Shown here: positions 13,101-25,517 of the stretch, in pieces | How the letters are laid out: each line of letters starts with the position of its first letter | Numbering within the stretch: the stretch's first letter is position 1 | Notes under the pieces: model-generated | What the model was told of the DNA's origin: nothing | Seen by the model: only the letters and a program-made list of their open reading frames with translations | Databases searched by the model: none | Made by a program: the position numbers and the translations under genes | Origin: Zonotrichia leucophrys gambelii | Taxonomy: Eukaryota > Chordata > Aves > Passeriformes > Passerellidae | Reading direction: 5' to 3' | DNA length: 64,000 bases | Assembly (NCBI RefSeq): GCF_028769735.1 | Contig: NC_088169.1 | Location: 41,516,729-41,580,728, forward strand

Positions 13101-15986
13101 AATCATTACCTGCTCCTACTAAATCAAATGAAAGAGTGAAACCTGTTCCTACATTGACCCTGAAACTGTTTAATAGCTAATTAAAGCAATTACTCCTAGC
13201 ATTACAAAATCCTTAATCATCAACAACTTCAGATGCAGGTAAGACTTTGTTTTTAACTTTCTTCCAAGTTATTAGTATTTTCTTTAAATAAGAAGTTTAC
13301 ATCAGCAGAACTTTCACCAGCAGTCACTACATTGTTAACCACAAACACGAAATCTCAACCTCCAATTAATCTGGTTAGCAGAAGATATTCTTCACAGACT
13401 TTACCAGATTTGACTGTTCAGCAAAAGACATAAAATAATCAGTAATTTCAGCATGTTTCTCAAAAGACTTCAACAGTACAACACCTGAAAGTAACCCTAG
13501 AAAAGACTTTTATTCCTCCTATTCAGAAACAAGTTTGGTAGCCAACAGAAATCCAGGATTGTTGTAAAGCAATTACAAAAACCCCTCTTCTGGACCTCCA
13601 TACCGGCATCTGGACTTGTGCACTCCTTGACATTGCTCACTCTTGTTACTTTTCTCCTCAGCTCCAAAGCCTCCTGACACAGCCTCAACCTGCATTCCTC
13701 CCTTTATAAGTCCTAGCCACAAACAATATTTTAGTTTTAATCAAGCTTTATGTTCAGCAACTTTTCATAGCCTTTTAATAGCAACTAGTTCTGTGGTGCT
13801 GTTCCTGGTGGTTACTGGAGTTAATTATCCTGCTGCTTTGAACACTGATCATTTTCAAGTTACTAAATGTTGCTGCGCTGTAACAAGACACAGAACAATA
13901 ACCAGAACTAATGGCTTGGCCCTTATGAGGAGCTCAGCTTGACAGTGCATCCAGTCATAAATTAGATAACTAAAAGGTTAACAAAAGGCAGAGGCAACTT
14001 TATTAAACTTTACCTTAGCTTTGCTATTTCTGCCTACACTTAAAAACCCCAAATATTTTTGAGCTGATCATTAAGGGATAGAAATACAGTATTAAAAACA
14101 AGAAAGAAACTTGGTCAATTCTATTCAGATAAGATCTTGAACAATTTTGAGTTGAGGCAGGGGAAGTCCCCAAATGAATTCCAAGCAGGAACACATGACC
14201 ACACGGCTAAAACAGAAATGCTCAAAACATGTGTTTAATAATGTCGTCTTACGTCCAGTTCAGAACACCCCCAAAACCCCCATTCTGACATCTCCTGCAG
14301 AAGACAAGAATGAGGCATCAGGAAACACTGAAAAGATCAGCTTTTGGTAGAACAGCAACATCTTTCATTGGCAATAAATGCACTTTTCAAAAGTTTCTAT
14401 ACAAAACACTGTAACTTGCAACTAACTCCTGTTTCCTTCTCTCCTGTCTCCTTTTAGGTGGCTATGGCATGGCAACAGTTAAAGCAAGGGAAACCTGCCA
14501 ACACACAAAAATGTTCAGTTGAAAAAACATCAAATACATTATTTGAAAAATCACCTACTTTTTTTTTCTTAATTACAAAACCCATTCCTAATGTGTCTTA
14601 AAAAATAATAATAAATAAAAGAAAGAACAACTATTGGGCAAAAGAGTTCAGAAGAGATTTAACAAACTGTCATGCAAGTTCCATCAGCTAGTTCATTCAT
14701 GCAACAATAATCCAGACAGCTTAAATAATACATTATTTAAGGCACAAATGTAACTAATTACTCAAAGTAAAAATACTTGTAATTATTAAAAAATATTTTA
14801 TATATAGGGCTGCGTTATTAGATGAAGAAGCTTAGGTAGTTTCTTCACGAAGTTAATAAAATTTCTTTTGGTGTCACCAGAGAATTTTAGAGACACAAGA
14901 CAATTTCACTCTTAACAACCTGAGTCAACTCAGTTTTACTTTGCAACTTTACTTCTTTTTCATGTGGCAACAAATCAGATGAGTTTATTTGCACCTCACC
15001 CCTTCATTTTTTCTTTCCTGTTGTTGTTAACTAAAACCCACAGTTTTCAAGCTTGATTTTGAGTTCACTGACTACATAACCACCAAAAGGTACTGATCTA
15101 CAAGCAGAACCAAAGACCTAGACCATCACAGTTCAGGCACAAACCAGCAAAATCATGTGCTGTTCTTCCACCTTCAGGCTGACTTGATCTCAAATTGGGT
15201 CACATTAAAAGAGACCACAGGGATAGCCCTGATTTTTACCTGTTTAGAGCAAAGATTTCCTTGTGCTTTGAATCCAGTTTCTTCTTGTGAAACACATTCT
15301 GTAGATAGGTCTAACAGAGCAGGCCCAGGGTTCCTTTCAAATTGAGCCCACTCAAAACCAAGCTTTTATCTTTCTGTTGCAACAATATCAGACAAGTTTC
15401 ATCTACATAAAATCCAAACGAGCTTTCTTTCAAAGCAGTAATGAATATCATCATAGCCACTTTTCTACTGCATGAATTTCACTTGGAATTTTTAGTACAG
15501 CAATTACAGTCACAGGAAGCGAATTATCCCAATATCTATCATTTCAGGCATGATGGCTTTACTTACAATAAAAACTACTTCTTTTCATGGGATATTACAG
15601 TAAACACATGCCACTAGATTTTCTGTTTCAGGGTGTTCCTGATATGATTAAACTGTTTTAATCTTTTATCAAAATGAAGTGATTGCCATTTCCCTCCCTC
15701 CCATATTTGCATGCAGCATCTCTGTCAGAAAAATTTTAACTTTTATTAATCTGATATATACACTCATAACAACCCTGTCTATTCTCCACAACCTTTGCAA
15801 CATCAGGGATGGGCTCATAATCCTAGCTTGCAAGTAAGGTAAAATACTTACTACAGATGTGCATCAAAACTTAGTAATAAAAGAAAGATCTAGTACCATG
15901 CTGGCACTCTTGCTAACTCAGATTTTAGTCAGCAGTGCTTGTTTTGACAAGCTAAGGTCTCTCTTCCCTCTAGTCACTCCTTAAAT
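10116..15986. other. Intronic sequence, no recognised gene
   Basis: AT-rich unique sequence. A small perfect hairpin (9-bp arms, 4-base loop) lies at 12828-12849. Open frames are short and lack recognisable domains. Confidence 0.5.
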
Positions 15987-16597
15987 TGTTACCTGGGAGA
16001 AGAGACCAATCCCCACCTTGCAACAAGCTCCATTTGGGTAGTTCTAGAGAGCAGTAATGTCGGAACCAGGACATTCCTCTGACTGCCCTGGGTGAGTCGA
16101 GACCCTGGCAAGGGGCTCAGAGACCTTGGCACAGAGTCAAGAACACCTGTGCCTTCCATTTTAGCCATGGAAACAACTACCAACTTTGTGTGAAGAGTTA
16201 CAAGCCACAAGAGTTTGAGTAGAATGATAGTTAACTTATCACAGGGTGAAAATGTAGAATTTTGGGGTTTTAGAATGGGCGTTCAAGAGGCAAGATGGAG
16301 GAATCTGGGCGTGTCCTGTCCTTCCTCCTCCTTGTCCTCCATCTTCTGCTGGGATGGTGATTCTTCTGGATTGGTTTAGAGTAGAGACACTAACACAGGT
16401 GATAGGTATTGGAAAATAATTGTAGATAAAGTACACATAGTTTTTAGTATAAGAAGATAACACTGCCCCGAGAGCACGGGCTGTGCCTCAACCTAACCAG
16501 CTGGACAGATCTCAGCAGGTCAGAGGAAGACTGTCATAGATAAGAGAAAATAAACAACCTTGAAAACCAGAGCTGAAGAATCTTGACTTCTTCTTCA
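15987..16597 (+). mobile_element. LTR of an avian endogenous retrovirus (~610 bp)
   Basis: LTR-like order on the plus strand: a TG start (TGTTACCTGGGAG), a promoter-like tail with a TATA-like tagtataagaag near 16446, and AATAAA at 16549-16554, followed by a short downstream part ending near cttcttca. The sequence resembles LTRs I associate with songbird genomes. I could not find a clean target-site duplication, so the ends are approximate; the 3' end may extend to ~16630. Confidence 0.62.
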
Positions 16598-16659
16598 GTC
16601 ACGGGGCAGGGAAAAAAAGACTCTTTAATAACTCTGGAGCCATTTCAGCAACACAAAGC

Positions 16660-16800
16660 CTGAGACATAAGGTCTCCTCTGAGCCTCCTTTTCTCCAGGC
16701 CAAATAATTCCAGCTCCCTCAGCTGTTCCTCATTAGACTTCTGCTCTAGATCCTTCACCAGCTTTCTTGTTCTTCTTTGGATATGCTCCAGTAATTGATA
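16660..16800 (-). pseudogene. CR1 LINE ORF2 C-terminal fragment
   Basis: The minus strand encodes [13 protein letters not shown] followed by [20 protein letters not shown]. This is the conserved C-terminal end of the CR1 reverse-transcriptase protein (family pattern LLERVQRRATK...[18 protein letters not shown]). The fragment is about 45 codons long, in one frame, and lacks the rest of the reverse transcriptase and the endonuclease. It is a 5'-truncated dead copy. Confidence 0.85.
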
Positions 16801-18432
16801 CAAGGGACACTTCAGCCACCAAGTGTGAAAAAAGCACAACAAACAAAGGGCTAAGCTTCTCCATAATAAGGCAAAAAAACAGTTGGTAAACAAGACATCA
16901 GTGAAGAAAAATTATCAACAAAAGAATTCAAGTAAGTGATGTGAGTGCAATAAAAAAAGTCTCTTCTGATGGTTTCGCTGCAGTTTCCTGCATTGATGGA
17001 ATGGGCCAAACAAGCAGCATGGATATTGCTTCTTTTAATAGTTTGCTAGAGTGAAGTGGTATTTTGCTAGAGGCAAAAAGAACTGAAGAGAAAGAATTAA
17101 AAATAAATAGGCCAGAACGAAGCGTATTTTCAATTTCAGCTGCAAAACCAATGTAGCAACAACCTTCTCTTCTTTTAGTATGAAAAATAATTATGGCATA
17201 TTGCAATGTCACCAACGTAAAACAAAGACTGAACACAAGGGTGTTTGGTGCTTGCTTTTTTCATCATTTCAAGAGAAAATTGTTTGCTCTACATAGAGCT
17301 TTCTTTATGGGTAGTAACATGAAAGTAGAAAACCAGCATGTACATCTGATATGCTCAATCTGTATATTTGAGTTTCCACTGAAATAAAAGAAAACAATCT
17401 TCACAACTAACTGAAAACTTAAAGATGTCTCAAAAATAAGGGCCCTTGCTTCTCTTGCTTTTAGTGAATATGATTTTATTTACACATGGTTCAGCACTTG
17501 TTCCAAAGTGATTGCACATACGCCCCGAAAAGTGGCACTCTTGGTCACGAAGGTCAAATCAAATTCAAATATCTGACAAATAGATCTACTGACCATAATA
17601 AATGCATTTTCTATTTTGTTCCTGAAGCCCCCTGACACTGGAAACAAACCTTTGGAGAAAAACAACATAGGGGTTGACTTCTATTGCTGTTATGGGTCTG
17701 CTAACCCTTAAGAGAAAAAGAAAAATAATTTCACTGCCATTTCCTGATTTCACATCTTGCCAGGTCTATTAAAGACAATTGGAGTTTTTTCCTCTTTCCA
17801 CTGCAATACTAACACATTAGTTCTCAGTTCTATTTTTGCAGGCTGGAATAAACTAACTCTACACTTCTCCTCCGGAAGTCACACACTTTACACATTTTTC
17901 TGAATAATGTTTCCTCTTTAAAGATGAGGAGTTCAGTGATACGAAAAAGTACATTTCAGAGGTGGGACTTGAGACTCATAACTTTTCCTTACCAATGTCA
18001 TCAACATCAGCTTCATAAGCTCTTGAAATTATATATGCACCAGCTAAGCATTAAAGAAATGGCTTAGAGGGAAAAAAAGAGTATGAAAGTAGGTACTAGG
18101 ATTTATATAAATATACTAATTAATATATATTAGAATAAACTATCTTGTCTCTTGATTTCTCCTTTGGAAATCGCACACTCCAGACCCTGAGTATTCTTAT
18201 TTCTTTCTTCTGCACTATGTTTATCTGAATCGTGTTTCTGTATTGTGTTCATCTCTCTTACAGTACCCAAAATGGTGCAGCATAATTCAGAGGCTTTAGC
18301 AAGGCTGAACAGAACAAAAACTTAACTACTTGTGCCACGTGCCCACAGATGATGATCCTCTTTTTGCAGACCAATATAACTTGAATTTCATCAAAAGAGC
18401 CTGACATCATGGAACAGTGATCAGCTGCAGCT
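16801..18432. other. Intronic sequence, no recognised element
   Basis: AT-rich unique sequence with short open frames only; nothing recognised. Confidence 0.5.
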
Positions 18433-18620
18433 TGTGGTGGTTGCAGCTGGGGTAGAGTTAATTTTCCTCACGGTGGCTGCTAAGAGGTCATTTTTGCTTT
18501 GTGCTGAACATGGGGTTGATAATATAGAGATGTTTTTATTATTGGTGAGCTGAGCTTACACAGAGCCAAGGCCTTTTCTGCTTTTCCTGCTGCCATGTGG
18601 ACAAGGAAGTTGAGGGTGCA
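18433..18620 (+). mobile_element. ERVL-like LTR 5' fragment
   Basis: Begins TGTGGTGG and contains ggggtagagttaatttt, gttgataatatagagatg and cttacacagagccaaggcc, which are blocks I recognise from bird ERVL-type LTRs. The typical downstream LTR part (TATA box, AATAAA) is missing, so this is a truncated copy. The right end is approximate. Confidence 0.62.
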
Positions 18621-18639
18621 AGGGATCACCTCTCTAAAC

Positions 18640-20172
18640 TATCAGCCTCCCTTTAAATTCGGAAACCATCCCTTCAATACCCCAGCAGATGCTCTCACCT
18701 CTGTCACAAACATCCATACAATTAACAAACTAACTACTGATGTCTTCAGACAGATGAGCCTCAGGATTACAAAGTAATTCCCTGCAAAAGAAGAACACTG
18801 AAATCTGTTCTGCATATAGTTTGCAAACAAATTTTGGACCCAACTTGCATTCTTCTTCTCTGAGCCATTCTTCCCCTAACTTGTGAATATCCCATTTCAG
18901 GAGCTGACTAGAGGTCATGTGGATGGCACCTCATATTTCTTTCCATCCCTTCACCAAAACTTGATATGCTGAAGTCAGGTGATTCAATCCCAGCTGGGAA
19001 CTTCTCATTTTTAAAGAGAAAACATTACCTTACTCTGAATGGCAATGCTCTGCTTTCTCTGTTAGCTGAGTTTTTATTAGATTTACTTAAACACTCAGAT
19101 TCACCCCAGATGATCCTATCCACTTTTTAAAGTTCAGATTTGGAGATACAAAGGGAACTGGAGGGCTGGTAAGGTCAGTCCAACTTCATAACCTTAAACA
19201 TACAAACCAAATGATATGTAAGTCAGGTCACAGATGGTTTTAAGGCAATACCATTCATAGGGTTTTGAGCACAAAACACATGACCTTAAAACATCTAGAA
19301 GCAGATACAAACAGAATTCTGTTTTAAAAAAAATATGTCTGCTTAGTACAGCCTTCATTAAAACTAGAAAAGTACTCTGTTGTAATACAAATTAGTGTTT
19401 TAGCCCTTGGAATTTTAAATGGTTTGGTGTTTTGAGCAGCACTTCCCTGAAACAGGAAATACTTAGTTTGACTTCAGTTGATCTTTGGGTCACTTAAATC
19501 CAGAAACTTGGAAGATAAATATATACTTAACTCCTAGTCTCATCAAAAGCCTTTAAGGTGAGTAAACACATTTTGAAGTCTGAGCCTTGGTGTCTCTGAT
19601 TCTTGATTTTTGTGTTTTCTTTTATAGACTTCAGTACTCTTACAATGTTCTTCCTCTAGCAGCACCTTTTCATGCAATGCAAGATATATTTACACCTTTG
19701 TTTCTAAAAGTATTGCTCTTAACGCTGGCACAAGTGCAGCAGAAACAACAGTAATCAATTTGATTTGGCCTTATGAAACAAGTGTCATTTTGATAAATGA
19801 TCCTAATTAAGTTGATATTTCAGGTAGAAAGTGTATTGAGTTAATGTGTTGGCATCTCTCTAGTTATAGTCAGACAAGTACAGATGTTGCAATAAAGCAG
19901 CAGCAGTACATTATTAACTTTGCAAGTCACTCAGTCTGCATTCACAAAGTTTGATCAGAGCCACACAACTCAGCAATTGAAAGAAAATGCTGATTTTAAG
20001 TTTTAATTATTCAGCAACATACACAAGTAGTAGTCCCAGGAAGTTTCAAAGCTATAGGTCATTCCTTGATGATCCCTCTCCAGCATGGAAATGATTAATT
20101 AGTATAGTGGCAGCACAGTTATTTAGAAAACCTTGCTCAGACACCAAAAGACAAAACCTGTGTTTCTTCTCT
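18640..20172. other. Intronic sequence, no recognised element
   Basis: AT-rich unique sequence; nothing recognised. Confidence 0.5.
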
Positions 20173-20331
20173 TTTACATAAATCTAATTACCAAGTGTCC
20201 TGTTAAGGCTAAAAGACATCATACATTTACATAAACCTAATTACCAAATGTCCTGTTACGGCTAGAAGACATCATACATTTACATAAATCTAATTACAAG
20301 ATGTCTTGTTAAAGCTAAAAGACATCATATG
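20173..20331. repeat. Minisatellite, 3 copies x 53 bp
   Basis: Three head-to-tail units start at 20173, 20226 and 20279, each beginning tttacataaa and containing gtcctgttaaggctaaaag or a close variant. The units differ by a few substitutions and have the same length. The period of exactly 53 bp was read directly from the repeat starts. Confidence 0.92.
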
Positions 20332-22891
20332 TTTATGCATTACTTTCTTATGCTGTGTAAGTCTTTGATCTGTGCCTCGTGGTTGGCAAATACAAGTTTA
20401 GCTTCCATTTAGCAATTGTAACAGATAAAATAAACACTAATCACCTGCTCTGAAGTCAAAGCAGTCTTACATTTTCCCCATTTTTCTACTGAGTCCTCTA
20501 AATCAATTTATCGTGCTTACAATTTGCACAGACTTGCAGCTGCACTTCCTAGTGAAACCCAACTCTCCTGCAGTATGGGAGCAGCTCTGTTACCTGGCCA
20601 GGACAAGCAAGCACAAGCACCAGTGGGATGCAACTCTGCCACTGTGAGTTTGTGCACTCCAGCGTGGGCTGGAGCCAACTTCTGACAGAGCAGCTTCCTC
20701 CTCAGACACCACTGGGCTGCTCATCCCCCTCTGGAATCCACAGGGAGCTGCCAGCCCGCTGTGCAGCCAGCAGTGGTCGAACTCAAAGGCTCCTTCCCAC
20801 TCTCAAACACTTGGAAGAACACTTGGAAACACTTCCAGAAGCACAGAGAGTGAAAAGGACAAAGTGCCTCATACCTGCAGGAGGCAGGTTTCAAAGGAGT
20901 TTGGAGAACCATGCCCCAGCTCCATAGCTACACTAACCCTAAGCCCTTCAGAAATTGTCTTCCCTTCTTTTATCAAGTTTGGCCTGCTAAAAACATGCAT
21001 GTAAGGCTGAAGATACCTTCTGAGGTTCCTTGTATCCAATTACCCAGCTCCTCAGGGGTTTCCTCTGGCAAGACAGCTGAAAGAAGCAATTTCCCAAATT
21101 TTTTTTTCAGATCCACAGAAAGGTATCCTCTAGAGAAACAGATTCTGTTCTTAAAATCTTCCCATCAAAAATCAGGATAGTTTCCACAGGTTTAGCCCCA
21201 AAGAAATATCCTTGACATTAGATCAGTCTACTTTCATGTTGTGGAGCACGAGGCAGAGGAGATCAGTCACCATGGCTGTAACATCACTAAGACAGCCTAA
21301 AAATGGATATCCCATGGGCACAACAACAGATGAAAATTCCTTCAGGCAGCCATGCCTCTGTCAAACTCAGATACCTCAACACAAAAAATAATAAAAAACT
21401 GCACAACATAGAAAAAGACATACTTCCATACCATAATGAAAACAAGAAAAAAAAAAGTTAAAAAAATAACAAATTCAGTAAATTCAGTAAATTCAGTTGG
21501 CTACAGCAGAACACTCTTCTCTGATCACAACAAAATGGAATATTTAGGTATCATTATAGAAAATAGGACAAATTATACACCTATTTCCTTGACAAAACCA
21601 TATCATTAGTACCGTTACCAGTCTTAAATAAAGAAAGAAATATTTATATCCACAAAATAATCAAGAGAATACCAAGAAAACATCACTGTTAAGCATTATT
21701 AAAAAAAAGTCTAGTTTTAATATCCTTCAATTTTTGCCAAAAAGGTATTAACACCACCATAAGATCTTGCTGTACTGATGAGGAATACTAGGAGTTAATC
21801 ATTTCTCTCACAAGAATTGTTCCAATGTGGACAGATTACATAAGGCAGGCAAATAAGTCTTAATGCCTTAAGATCATGAAGCAGTAGTACCAGAGCCAGA
21901 GGTTAACTCTCACAGGAACATGAGCAGTCCTAGCAGATGACGAAATGCTCTACAGACTCGTGTTCACTCTTCACAGATCTGTTTATGTTCACTCTTTCCA
22001 TGAGATAGGGCAATACAAACAAAAACAGATGAAGCTTTGTTAACAGCCCCAAAGCTTTGCAGGTGGTGCCCCATACAGTTACCTACAGTAATGACAGATA
22101 AATGAATGATAGAATAATGATAGATAAAATTACTTCCAAGAGTCAAGAGTCTCAGTTACAAAGGTGACTCTACCTGTCAACATCTCTGCAGAAAAAAATA
22201 AAGTACATGGAGATATCCAATGTCTCTTAGGCATCAGAGATATTTCTTGGAGCTTTTCATAGAGGGACTGATCATAGCTGTTCTGCAAGAAGGCAGAACC
22301 AGGTTCTGCCAGTGTTAAGACCACACTGCTGATGCAGTGAATTAAAGGATTATCACTGTGAACCACAGCACTAAGCTGGTCAGCAAACTATCTTGAGTTT
22401 ATTATTATTATTATTAGCAGCCTTCTGTGGCTATCTGTAAAGGACATAAAACAGCATCTTAATCAGTAGCATTGGGGGCTCTGATACTTTGCTCTGGTCA
22501 CAATCTGGCTAGCACATTTTCAAGGAATGAAAAGGGAGGGAGAAAAAAAGGTACTAGTGATACTTCCTAACATTATTCTAGTAGTAAAACTACTGAAGGA
22601 CAAGACTACCACTGGGGGTCATGCACTACCATGCATTAGTCCTCAGCTGGTACTGCAAGAGGGTACCCCTGAATCTCAGCTGGGCCCAGAATCAGCTGGT
22701 TTGATTTCAGACTGGCATATATCAGTTAATAACTGATTACTTTATCACTAATAAAGTGCAAATCATAAGGGAAACACATAGTAAATACCTGGGATTTTTT
22801 TCACTACAAAAGGTAAAATACCAAGGGCCATAAAGATCTGGAAGAAAAAACTTTCTGTATCAAAATCACATCTTAATCATGGCCAAATCTG
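20332..22891. other. Intronic sequence with minor simple repeats
   Basis: Contains a 3 x 9-bp aattcagta repeat at 21472-21498 and a (TTA)n run at about 22398-22417. A moderately GC-rich patch at ~20580-20920 has no recognised identity. No gene is supported. Confidence 0.5.
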
Positions 22892-22939
22892 TTTAATTTT
22901 AAATATGCCTTTACACACATTTTAATTTTAAATATGCCT
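22892..22939. repeat. Direct repeat, 19-bp unit twice at 29-bp spacing
   Basis: The 19-mer tttaattttaaatatgcct occurs at 22892-22910 and again at 22921-22939. The second copy overlaps the first two bases of the palindrome that follows. Confidence 0.85.
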
Positions 22940-22963
22940 GTCCGTTTTATATAAAACGGACAG
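22938..22963. repeat. Perfect 26-bp palindrome
   Basis: Arms CTGTCCGTTTTAT and ATAAAACGGACAG are exact reverse complements with no loop. Each arm carries one CpG, although the surrounding DNA is CpG-poor. Confidence 0.9.
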
Positions 22964-24639
22964 AGTTCAATACCAATAACATCCAATGCTTAAATAATCC
23001 ACTATTTAGTTTAGTAATTTTGCTATTATGTTGAATCACTTTGCAATGAAAGAAGCATCTGTGCACTAAGCATCACTCAGAAAAATATTTAAAAATAGCT
23101 TATTACTCCCTCTAGACTAAACTTGCCACCACAGATAGCTGAATCCTCTTACACTGCTGACTTGGAAGCAAGAATATGTAAAAGTTGCAATTCATTTCAC
23201 TGCACCACCTTGTGGTTAACAGTAGCAGCCACAATAAGAATGATCCACAGCAGTATTGTCAGGTGTTGCCAAGACCTCTGCACTGCCCCACGCTAACAGG
23301 ATTTAAACTGACTCCTTCAAAGTGTGCCATGGAAAGCTATCTGTCTCTTTCCCTCAGCCAGGTTACAACAGAGGGCATAAAACTATGAAATGTCTTTGGT
23401 TTTGAGTGTTTATTTGGCTACGCAGCAAGTGTTAAACATCCACAATTGTACAGCCTTGTTATCTCACTTCCCTAACTCTGGATTTTACCCTTCCCTTGAC
23501 TATGGTCCCTACAGACAGCTGTATGTTACAAATGCAACAAAACCCTGACAAAGTTCAGGCAAGCAAGAAGACAATCTTGTGGTGTGCAGCATCAGAAGGT
23601 GGTGTACCACCTTACACCTTTGCCTGTCAAGTCTCAGATGGCAAAGCAAAGGTGCCAGTTGAAAAAACCTAATGCACAAAAGCTCCTTTTATATTCACTT
23701 CATTGAGAAAACCAGATGGCATTTGCAAACAGCCACAGGCACTGAATCCAGTGGTTATATTCCCTTCTAGAACCTCTTGTGCTTGTAGAGGAGGCAAGGA
23801 CAATTTTCATACTGGTGTGCGAACATTAACATGAACATACATGAGCATGAGCACATTTTCAAAACCACTCCAGCATTTTTTATTGTTTTCAAGTATTCTT
23901 AGGTCAAACTGAAAAAACAAGACAAGCAGAAGTCTTAAGACATTTATCAATGTCTTAATACTGCACTTGAAAGTAAATACAATGTAAAGTACATGGAGTT
24001 GTTATAGGGAATGTTAAAGGGAATATATAGCTGTTTTACTGTATAGGGCAGAGAAGGAACAAAAACCAGTGAACACTTCACTAGATCAGTTGATACAGTC
24101 TTACAAAACTTAGCTTTTGATGACTATTAATGAATATTCAAGCTGTTAATATTTGGGAGGTATTAAGGCTTTGCAACTAAATGACAAAATGCTACATTGT
24201 TCAGTATTGTTCAATAAAACCACTTTTAAAAACTTTACAAAATATCAATAAAGTATTAACTTCCCAAGAGCAGAGAGCTATTAGCTCATTTCTAGCAGTG
24301 AATTTAAACCATTCTCATCTCCTTGAAAACCATTAGCCATCAAAATATTTATGCACAAGCTGTTATAAAGGCCACTTTATTGAAACTAGACAGTTTTTTC
24401 TATTCAACAGTGGCAAATGAAGTAGATATTGGTATCAATGCAGAAAAGTACTTACAAAATCACAAAAGGGAAAAGGAGGGGGTAGGCTCACATGGTATGA
24501 TAGAAGACCCCTTAATAGCTTAGGTTTAAATAGCAAAGTTGTTCTTTGGAAAATTGCTAACACAGTAAATCAGTATAAATAACATTAAGTGTACTAATAC
24601 TGATTCAGAACACTTAAAGCCACCAAAGCACTTACTGGC
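22964..24639. other. Intronic sequence, no recognised element
   Basis: AT-rich unique sequence; nothing recognised. Confidence 0.5.
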
Positions 24640-25517
24640 TGCAGTGGTTGGATGCTGGCCAGATGCCAGGCACCCACAAAGCCACTCTCACTCCCCTATA
24701 CAGCTGGACAGGGGAGACAAATACAGAGAAGGGTTCATGGGCTGAGATAAGGATGGGGACAGATCACTCACCAGTTATTGTCTTGGGCAAAACAGACATG
24801 AATTTGGGATGTCAACTGAATTTATTGCTAACAAAATCAGAGCAGGATAATGAGAAGTAAAATAAAGCTTAAGAAACACCTTTCTTCCATCCCTCTGTCC
24901 TTCCCACACTATTTCCTCTCTGCAGTGGTTCAGTGAGACAGAGAATGGGGGTGAGAGTCACTTCATCAGGCACTGTTTCTGCTGCTGCTCAGGGAGAAGA
25001 GTCACTCCCCTGCTCTAGCATGGGCTCCTGTCTGCAGGAACCATGCTCCAGCATGGATCTCCCACTGGTTCACAGCCTCCTCTCAGGCACACATCTGCTC
25101 CATGGGCTGCAGGTGGATCTCTGCATCCCCATGGACCTCCATGGGCTGCAGGGGCACTGCTGTCTCACCATGGGCTGCAGAGGAATCCCAGCTCCAGTGG
25201 CTGGAATATCTCCTCTGCCTCCTCCTGCACTTACCTTGTGTCTGTAGAGCTCCTCCTCTCACATATTCTTACCCTGCTCTTCTCTGCTGCAATTACAACT
25301 ACACAACAAAACTTTTTTTTCCTTCTAATATATGTTATCCCAGAGGCATTACTAGCATTTCTTATCAGCCCTAGCATTTCTTGGCCAGTGGCATGTCTGT
25401 CCTGGAGCCAGTTGGCATTGGCTCTGCCGGACATGGAAGAAGTTTCTGGCAGCCTCTCACAGAAGCCACCCCTGCAGCAGCTCCACTATGAAAATTTGGC
25501 CATGCAAACCCAATAGA
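24640..25517 (-). mobile_element. ERVL-like LTR, internally shortened (~880 bp)
   Basis: Read on the minus strand it begins (near 25517) with a degenerate LTR start followed by attgggtttgcatgg, then ggtggcttctgtgagaggct, and carries an AATAAA at 24821-24826. It ends with gggtgcctggcatctggcca and cca(a/c)ccactgca near 24640. This order matches bird ERVL-type LTRs as I know them. The middle has repeated ccatgggctgca units (25100, 25139, 25168), typical of this LTR. The expected terminal TG is mutated to TC at the minus-strand start, and no exact 5-bp duplication remains, so it is old. It lies in the same direction as HS6ST3. Confidence 0.75.
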
